From NCBI GenBank assembly GCA_001314805.1, contig LJSY01000002.1, forward strand, positions 1-64,000: a stretch of DNA of 64,000 bases, read 5' to 3'. Every line of letters starts with the position of its first letter. The first letter of the stretch is position 1. The position numbers and the translations under genes are program-made. This document shows positions 59,395 to 64,000 of the stretch, piece by piece. The notes under the pieces are model-generated. The model was not told the DNA's origin and did not search any database. It saw nothing but the letters and a program-made list of their open reading frames with translations. The DNA comes from Rhodobacteraceae bacterium HLUCCO18 (lineage in GTDB: Bacteria > Pseudomonadota > Alphaproteobacteria > Rhodobacterales > Rhodobacteraceae).

Positions 59395-59613
59395 ATGACG
59401 GACTACACCTCAAACGCCCCCGTCACGCGGCACAAGCCACCGAAGACGGAGTTCATGATCTACTTCGCGATCGTGTTCCTTGCGACGCTGCCATTGGCGA
59501 CCCTGACCTGGGCGCTGGCGGCGATCCGCGCGGGCAACCTGACCGAGAAGGGCCCGATCAAGCGGGCCTGGAGCCAGGCCCGGATCATCACGCCGATGAT
59601 CTTCTCGGCCTGA
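59395..59613 (+). CDS. pufQ: PufQ protein, bacteriochlorophyll-related membrane protein
   Basis: PufQ is a small protein needed for normal bacteriochlorophyll levels and light-harvesting formation, with an unclear mechanism. The 72 residues have a polar N-terminus, one hydrophobic segment (FMIYFAIVFLATLPLATLTWALAA, about 20-43) and a basic end KGPIKRAWSQARIITPMIFSA. It begins one base after the bchZ stop and precedes pufB by 211 bp. Confidence 0.88.
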   Translation: MTDYTSNAPVTRHKPPKTEFMIYFAIVFLATLPLATLTWALAAIRAGNLTEKGPIKRAWSQARIITPMIFSA

Positions 59614-59824
59614 GGCCTGCCCGCCCCCGCGACACGCGTCGCTTCAGACCCGGCGCGCGGGGGACGGACCACGCGACATACTCGGCGTGACGACCGGAGC
59701 CGAGACTGAATTCAGCCTGAGGGGCCACGGCCTCGATGGGTGAAAAGCCGGCAGGGCAATGAGGCCTTGTCGGGGCCCGGCCGCGGGGAACGCGGCATCG
59801 GTCTAACGTTCCGGAGGAAAGTTA
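59614..59824 (+). other. pufQ-pufB intercistronic region
   Basis: No gene is seen. A hairpin with an 8-bp stem (CCCCCGCG 59624-59631, CGCGGGGG 59656-59663; 24-base loop) lies near its left end. The right end carries the strong pufB ribosome site GGAGGAAAG. Such leaders in Rhodobacter influence mRNA processing, but no specific cleavage site can be named. Confidence 0.5.
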
Positions 59825-59974
59825 ATGGCTGATAATTCCGACCTGTCCTTCACAGGTCTTACCGACGAGCAGGCGCAAGAGCTGCACGCGGTGTACATGA
59901 GCGGGCTCTGGCTGTTCTCGGCCGTCGCCTTGGTTGCTCATCTCGCCACGTACATCTGGGCGCCCTGGTTCTGA
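59825..59974 (+). CDS. pufB: Light-harvesting 1 beta polypeptide
   Basis: The beta chain of the LH1 antenna ring, which binds bacteriochlorophyll around the reaction centre. The 49 residues read from [17 protein letters not shown], with His21 and the pigment ligand His39 in [13 protein letters not shown], followed by APWF at the end. One membrane helix spans about 26-45. The start is preceded by a GGAGG site 8 bases upstream. pufA follows after 15 bp. It was too short for a general ORF scan but is certain by pattern. Confidence 0.97.
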   Translation: MADNSDLSFTGLTDEQAQELHAVYMSGLWLFSAVALVAHLATYIWAPWF

Positions 59975-59989
59975 GGAAGGAGCTAAAAC

Positions 59990-60154
59990 ATGGCTAAGTT
60001 CTACAAGATCTGGCTCATTTTCGACCCCCGCCGCGTATTCGTGGCGCAGGGCGTCTTTCTGTTCCTTCTCGCGGCAATGATCCACCTGGTGGTTCTGTCG
60101 TCCGGTCTGAACTGGTTCGAGTCCGCCGCAATGACTGCAGGCTTCGGCAACTAA
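59990..60154 (+). CDS. pufA: Light-harvesting 1 alpha polypeptide
   Basis: The alpha chain of the LH1 ring. The 54 residues start [19 protein letters not shown], with one membrane helix (about 16-38) that carries the bacteriochlorophyll ligand His32 in [12 protein letters not shown]. The C-terminal end is short ([14 protein letters not shown]). It is transcribed with pufB, ahead of a stabilising hairpin and pufL. GGAAGGAG provides a strong ribosome site. Confidence 0.97.
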   Translation: MAKFYKIWLIFDPRRVFVAQGVFLFLLAAMIHLVVLSSGLNWFESAAMTAGFGN

Positions 60155-60186
60155 AGCCGAGACCCGTCCTTGACGGCAAGAACATC

Positions 60187-60218
60187 GCTGCGGGCGGTAC
60201 GCCCGTTCCGCCCGCAGC
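60187..60218 (+). other. pufA-pufL intercistronic hairpin
   Basis: A perfect 11-bp stem, GCTGCGGGCGG (60187-60197) with CCGCCCGCAGC (60208-60218), closes a 10-base loop 33 bp after pufA. In Rhodobacter a hairpin at this position protects the pufBA segment of the mRNA from 3' decay, giving more LH1 than reaction centre. No T-run follows, so it is not a simple terminator. Confidence 0.88.
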
Positions 60219-60283
60219 CAATCGACGATTTCACTGACGGCTGACCGCACAGGGGATATGCCGCCACACGCGGAGACAGACGC

Positions 60284-61183
60284 ATGGCTTTGCTAAGCTT
60301 CGAGAAAAAGTACCGCGTCCGCGGAGGGACGCTGATCGGCGGCGATCTGTTCGACTTCTGGGTAGGGCCCTTCTTCGTGGGTTTCTTCGGGGTCACGACA
60401 GCCTTTTTCGCCTTGTTGGGAACAATCCTTATCTTCTGGGGAGCTGCCATGGATGGCAACTTCAACCCCTGGACGATCAACATCGCGCCACCTGACCTTA
60501 GCTACGGGCTCGGGTTTGCGCCGCTCATGGAAGGCGGTCTTTGGCAGATCATCACGTTCTGCGCGATCGGGGCCTTCGTGTCCTGGGCCCTGCGCGAGGT
60601 CGAGATCTGCCGCAAGCTCGGCATCGGCTATCACGTGCCCTTCGCCTTCGGCGTGGCGATCTTCGCCTACGTGACGCTCGTGGTGTTCCGGCCGCTCCTG
60701 ATGGGCGCCTGGGGCCATGGTTTCCCCTATGGCATCTTCAGTCACCTCGACTGGGTGTCGAACGTCGGCTACGCTTACCTGCACTTCCATTACAACCCGG
60801 CCCACATGATCGCGGTGACGTTCTTCTTCACCACGACCTTCGCGCTGGCGCTCCATGGCGGCCTGATCCTGTCGGCCGCCAACCCCGAGAAGGGGGAGGA
60901 GATGAAGACGCCCGATCACGAGGACACCTTCTTCCGTGACTTCATCGGCTATTCGATCGGAACGCTGGGCATTCACCGTGTCGGGCTCCTGCTGGCGCTG
61001 AACGCCGGCTTCTGGAGCGCGATCTGCATCATCATTTCCGGCCCCGTCTGGACGGCAGGTTGGCCCGAATGGTGGAACTGGTGGCTGACGCTGCCGATCT
61101 GGCCCGAGCCCGAGCTGCTCTACGACAGCACCGGCCTCGCCACCTACGGCACCAACGCGCCCGCGACCGTGGGAGGTAACTGA
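60284..61183 (+). CDS. pufL: Photosynthetic reaction centre L subunit
   Basis: PufL is one of the two core pigment-binding subunits. The 299 residues keep the key ligands in expected positions: His154 (IFSHLDW), His174 (NPAHM, special pair), His191 (LALHGG) and His231 (GIHRVG), the last two for the non-haem iron. Five helices are evident. The C-terminus, [26 protein letters not shown], is about 17 residues longer than in Rhodobacter sphaeroides. It lies 3 bp upstream of pufM. Confidence 0.98.
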   Translation: MALLSFEKKYRVRGGTLIGGDLFDFWVGPFFVGFFGVTTAFFALLGTILIFWGAAMDGNFNPWTINIAPPDLSYGLGFAPLMEGGLWQIITFCAIGAFVSWALREVEICRKLGIGYHVPFAFGVAIFAYVTLVVFRPLLMGAWGHGFPYGIFSHLDWVSNVGYAYLHFHYNPAHMIAVTFFFTTTFALALHGGLILSAANPEKGEEMKTPDHEDTFFRDFIGYSIGTLGIHRVGLLLALNAGFWSAICIIISGPVWTAGWPEWWNWWLTLPIWPEPELLYDSTGLATYGTNAPATVGGN

Positions 61184-61186
61184 GCC

Positions 61187-62194
61187 ATGGCTTACTTCGA
61201 ATATCAGAACATCTTCACCCAGGTTCAGGTTCAGGGCGAACCTGAAATGGGGATGGAGCAGACCGGGGAGAACATCCTCGGCGGCGAACGCACCAGGAAG
61301 GCGGGGTTCTCGACCCTGCTGGGCTGGTTCGGCAACGCGCAGCTCGGGCCGATCTACCTGGGCTGGGCGGGTATCGTGAGCCTCGCCACGGGCCTGTTGT
61401 GGTTCAACATCGTCGGCTTCAACATGCTCAGCCAGGTGGACTGGTCGATTCCGGAATTCATCCGACAGCTGTTCTGGCTGGCGCTGGAACCGCCGGGTCC
61501 GGAGCACGGGCTCAGCATGCCGCCCCTGAATGACGGCGGATGGTACATCATCTCCAGCTTCTTCCTGCTGGTGTCGGTGATGGCGTGGTGGCTCAGGACC
61601 TATCTGCTCGCCGCGCAGCACAAGATGGGCAAGCACATCGCCTGGGCGTTCCTTGCCGCGATCTGGCTGTTCCTCGTCCTCGGCCTGTTCCGTCCCATCC
61701 TGATGGGCAGCTGGTCCGAGGCGGTGCCTTACGGGATCTTCCCGCACCTCGACTGGACGACGGCCTTCTCGATCCGCTACGGGAACCTCTACTATAACCC
61801 GTTCCACGCGCTTTCGATCGTGTTCCTCTACGGCTCCGTGCTGCTTTTCGCGATGCACGCGGCCACGATCCTCGCGGTTTCCCGCTACGGCGGCGACCGG
61901 GAGCTGGAGCAGATCGCCGACCGGGGAACGGCGTCCGAACGGGCGGGTCTCTTCTGGCGCTGGACCATGGGGTTCAACGCCACGATGGAGGGCATTCACC
62001 GCTGGGCCTGGTGGTTCGCCGTCCTGACGCCCATCACCGGCGGGATCGGCATCCTTCTCACCGGCACAGTCGTGGACAACTGGTTCATCTGGGCCATCGA
62101 ACACAACTTCGCACCGGACTACCTTGGGGCCTATGGCTACGAAGCCTACGGAACCTACGGCGACTTCGGCGGCGTCCAGGGCGCGGGGGAGTAA
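61187..62194 (+). CDS. pufM: Photosynthetic reaction centre M subunit
   Basis: PufM pairs with PufL. The 335 residues show special-pair ligand His207 (NPFHAL), the electron-transfer tyrosine Tyr203 (LYYNPF), the iron ligands His224 (FAMHAAT), Glu239 (DREL) and His271 (GIHRWA), all five positions above Rhodobacter numbering. The C-terminal extension (about 305-335, rich in Y and [19 protein letters not shown]) is of the kind seen in reaction centres that bind a cytochrome subunit. pufC follows after 3 bp. Confidence 0.98.
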   Translation: MAYFEYQNIFTQVQVQGEPEMGMEQTGENILGGERTRKAGFSTLLGWFGNAQLGPIYLGWAGIVSLATGLLWFNIVGFNMLSQVDWSIPEFIRQLFWLALEPPGPEHGLSMPPLNDGGWYIISSFFLLVSVMAWWLRTYLLAAQHKMGKHIAWAFLAAIWLFLVLGLFRPILMGSWSEAVPYGIFPHLDWTTAFSIRYGNLYYNPFHALSIVFLYGSVLLFAMHAATILAVSRYGGDRELEQIADRGTASERAGLFWRWTMGFNATMEGIHRWAWWFAVLTPITGGIGILLTGTVVDNWFIWAIEHNFAPDYLGAYGYEAYGTYGDFGGVQGAGE

Positions 62195-62197
62195 CCG

Positions 62198-63301
62198 ATG
62201 TTTCCCAAGTGGTTTGACAAATGGAACTCGGACAACCCGACCAACATCTTCGGGCCGGCCATCGCGGTCGGGGTCGCTGGATCGGCGGTGTTCGTGGCGG
62301 CGATGATCGTCGGGTGGGGGCAACCCTTCCCCACGGACAGCCAGCAGACGGGTCCGCGCGGTACCGGCATGAGCGTGCCGGAGTTCGTGTCCGATCTCGA
62401 AGCGGGCGATCCGGCGATCGAGGACTTCGTCACCTCGGAGCCGATCGTTCCCACGGCAGGGTCCGCCCTGGCGATCGACACCCTCGAAGGGGTTCCGGAC
62501 TCGCTGGCGAATGTCACGGTCGAGAACTACGAGCGCCTGCTCGAGGCCATGCGGTCCTGGACCGGGATCGAGGATCTGCTGGAGCCCGGCAACGACGGCT
62601 ACCAGACCGAGGTCGCCTGGTCGATGATCGAGATGACCCAGAACATAAACCAGAACTGGGCGGCCCATGTTCAGGCCAACGCGGAGGTGGGAGTGACCTG
62701 TTACACCTGCCACCGCGGAGAGCCGGTGCCGAACAACATCTGGTTCCGGGTCGGGCCGGTCAACAACAACGCCGCCGGGTGGCCCGCCATCCAGAACCGG
62801 GTGACCATGACGTCCAACTTCACGTCGCTGCCCTCGACCTACCTGGAGCATTTCCTGCTGCAGGACGAGGACGGCTTCTACGGCGTCGCGCAGGTCCACG
62901 ACCTCGCAAGCCGGGTTGAGAACCTCGAAGGCGATCCTCTCATCCAGCAGGCCGAAATGACCTATGCCTGGATGAACTACTTCTCCAATTCGCTGGGTGT
63001 GAACTGCGTGTTCTGCCACAACAGCCGCGCGTTCTACGACCCGACGCAGGTCACGCCGCAATGGTCGACCGCAAGCCTCGGCATCATCATGGTGCAGGAG
63101 CAGCTGGAACAATACATCCTGCCGCTCGAAGACGTTCTTCCGGCCGAACGCCTCGGCCCGATCTACGCCGATGTGCCGAAGCTCGCCTGCCGCACCTGTC
63201 ACCAGGGCGAGCAGCAGCCTCTCAACGGTCTGAACGTCATCGCCAACTGGCCGGAGCTGGCCGTCCTCGACGACGTGCCCGACTACTCGGCCTTCGAGTG
63301 A
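62198..63301 (+). CDS. pufC: Reaction centre cytochrome c subunit PufC, three-haem form
   Basis: PufC donates electrons to the oxidised special pair. The 367 residues have an N-terminal membrane anchor (about 17-38; no lipoprotein cysteine) and three CXXCH haem sites: C168-YT-CH172, C270-VF-CH274 and C331-RT-CH335. These align with haems 2, 3 and 4 of tetrahaem PufC. The place of haem 1, around SWTGIEDLLEPGNDGY (about 120-135), has no cysteine or histidine. Methionines in EVAWSMIEMTQNINQNW and AEMTYAWMNYFSNSLGVNC remain as likely axial ligands. It looks intact and expressed. Confidence 0.96.
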   Translation: MFPKWFDKWNSDNPTNIFGPAIAVGVAGSAVFVAAMIVGWGQPFPTDSQQTGPRGTGMSVPEFVSDLEAGDPAIEDFVTSEPIVPTAGSALAIDTLEGVPDSLANVTVENYERLLEAMRSWTGIEDLLEPGNDGYQTEVAWSMIEMTQNINQNWAAHVQANAEVGVTCYTCHRGEPVPNNIWFRVGPVNNNAAGWPAIQNRVTMTSNFTSLPSTYLEHFLLQDEDGFYGVAQVHDLASRVENLEGDPLIQQAEMTYAWMNYFSNSLGVNCVFCHNSRAFYDPTQVTPQWSTASLGIIMVQEQLEQYILPLEDVLPAERLGPIYADVPKLACRTCHQGEQQPLNGLNVIANWPELAVLDDVPDYSAFE

Positions 63302-63305
63302 GGCG

Positions 63306-63389
63306 ATGGGGGCCTTGAGCCATAGCGAATACGGTCGCGGGCGGGTCATCCTGCCCTGGGCCATCCAGGAACCTTACGTCCCTTCGTAG
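63306..63389 (+). CDS. Possible 27-residue ORF after pufC
   Basis: ATG at 63306, four bases after the pufC stop, opens a frame of 27 codons ending in TAG at 63387. The peptide starts [17 protein letters not shown] and ends EPYVPS, with no membrane segment. It lies before the puf terminator. The ribosome site (GTGAGG) is too close to be good. It may be noise, or a very small reaction-centre-associated peptide; no family resemblance is claimed. Confidence 0.2.
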   Translation: MGALSHSEYGRGRVILPWAIQEPYVPS

Positions 63390-63399
63390 GTCAACTGGA

Positions 63400-63440
63400 A
63401 CCGCGGACAGGTGTCAGACCCTGCCCGCGGTTTTTCTTTT
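63400..63440 (+). terminator. Rho-independent terminator of the puf operon
   Basis: ACCGCGGACAGG (63400-63411) pairs with CCTGCCCGCGGT (63420-63431) around an 8-base loop with one internal mismatch, and a T-rich run (TTTTCTTTTTC) follows. It ends the crtE-to-pufC transcript before dxs. Confidence 0.88.
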
Positions 63441-63468
63441 TCAAGACCCGGTTCGGGAGGGCCGACAC

Positions 63469-64000
63469 ATGAACGACCAGATCCACACCCCCATTCTCGA
63501 TCGCGTGCGCTACCCTTCGGACCTGCGCCGCCTGAGCGACGCCGAACTGGCCCAATGCGCCGACGAACTGCGCGCCGAGACGATCAGCGCCGTTTCCGTG
63601 ACCGGCGGTCATCTGGGCTCTTCGCTGGGTGTGGTGGAGCTGACGGTCGCCATCCACGCGGTCTTCAACACGCCCTATGACAAGCTCGTCTGGGACGTGG
63701 GCCACCAATGCTACCCCCACAAGATCGTCACCGGCCGCCGCGACCGCATCCGCACCTTGCGCCAGAAGGGCGGCCTGAGCGGGTTCACCAAGCGTTCCGA
63801 AAGCGATTACGACCCGTTCGGCGCGGCGCATTCCTCGACCTCGATCTCCGCCGCGCTGGGCTTTGCGATGGCGAGCGACATGGGCGAGGCCACGGGCGAC
63901 GCCATCGCGGTCATCGGCGACGGGTCGATCAGCGCGGGCATGGCCTACGAGGCGCTGAACAACGCGGGCGATCTGGGCCGTCGGCTGTTCGTGATCCTCA
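63469..64000 (+). CDS. dxs: 1-deoxy-D-xylulose-5-phosphate synthase (partial, 5' end)
   Basis: DXS makes the first intermediate of the non-mevalonate isoprenoid pathway, which supplies the GGPP used for carotenoids and bacteriochlorophyll here. About 177 codons are visible before the window edge: [20 protein letters not shown], then [21 protein letters not shown] (about 47-66), [18 protein letters not shown] (about 74-91) and the thiamine-diphosphate site [19 protein letters not shown] (about 149-167). GGGAGGG precedes the ATG. The gene is separate from puf, after the terminator. Confidence 0.96.
   Translation, partial: MNDQIHTPILDRVRYPSDLRRLSDAELAQCADELRAETISAVSVTGGHLGSSLGVVELTVAIHAVFNTPYDKLVWDVGHQCYPHKIVTGRRDRIRTLRQKGGLSGFTKRSESDYDPFGAAHSSTSISAALGFAMASDMGEATGDAIAVIGDGSISAGMAYEALNNAGDLGRRLFVIL

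Noticed and set aside
60293-63364. Minus-strand frame of 1,023 codons opposite pufL-pufM-pufC
   Set aside because: The plus strand encodes unmistakable reaction-centre proteins. The antisense product is rich in R, G, H and D, as expected for the complement of high-GC membrane-protein genes.

Overview
The window looks like a chromosome segment of a Rhodobacterales alphaproteobacterium (Roseobacter group, phototrophic). The evidence is high-GC coding sequence, the rnd-lptCAB-hpf-ptsN and rho-mnmE-mnmG-rsmG-parAB gene orders, and a photosynthesis gene cluster with a puf operon that encodes a reaction-centre cytochrome subunit. All identifications come from reading the translated sequence; no database search was run.

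Layout. 0-5.4 kb: a possible transposase remnant and a complete type I restriction-modification operon (hsdR-hsdM-hsdS, minus strand), then three 43-bp repeats. 5.7-9.6 kb: RNase D, the LPS export genes lptC-lptA-lptB, the ribosome hibernation factor and PtsN. 9.6-18.8 kb: a minus-strand run for surface polysaccharide synthesis (cysQ, kdsB, a family 2 glycosyltransferase, galU, three more glycosyltransferases and a two-part sulfotransferase), with a divergent ABC-2 polysaccharide-export permease at 19 kb. CysQ destroys PAP, the by-product of PAPS-dependent sulfotransferases, so this run may make a sulfated glycan. 19.8-31 kb: alkB, dnaK-dnaJ, maeB, mutS, grpE and hrcA. 30.6-33 kb: rph-rdgB-hemW.

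33-43 kb reads as the replication origin neighbourhood. parB, parA, rsmG, mnmG, mnmE and rho run leftward, maf-aroE-coaE-dnaQ run rightward, and about 550 bp between them carries no gene, an AT-rich stretch and DnaA-box-like sites. Two perfect 16-bp parS palindromes lie inside coding sequence, one in the 5' end of rsmG and one over the start codon of mnmG.

43-49.6 kb: secB, fxsA, a Tim44-like gene, mltA, an Smr-domain gene and hslV-(membrane protein)-hslU. From 49.7 kb to the end is one edge of the photosynthesis gene cluster: crtC and crtD leftward; crtE-crtF-bchC-bchX-bchY-bchZ-pufQ-pufB-pufA-pufL-pufM-pufC rightward; then dxs cut by the window edge. Tandem PpsR/CrtJ boxes (TGT-N12-ACA) sit in the crtD/crtE and crtF/bchC gaps. 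The pufA-pufL gap has a perfect hairpin, and a terminator follows pufC. PufC has only three CXXCH haem motifs, with the first of the usual four missing. crtC has no ATG, GTG or TTG near its conserved start and overlaps crtD. Many neighbouring genes overlap by 1-8 bp (mostly ATGA, GTGA or TTGA), which suggests widespread translational coupling.
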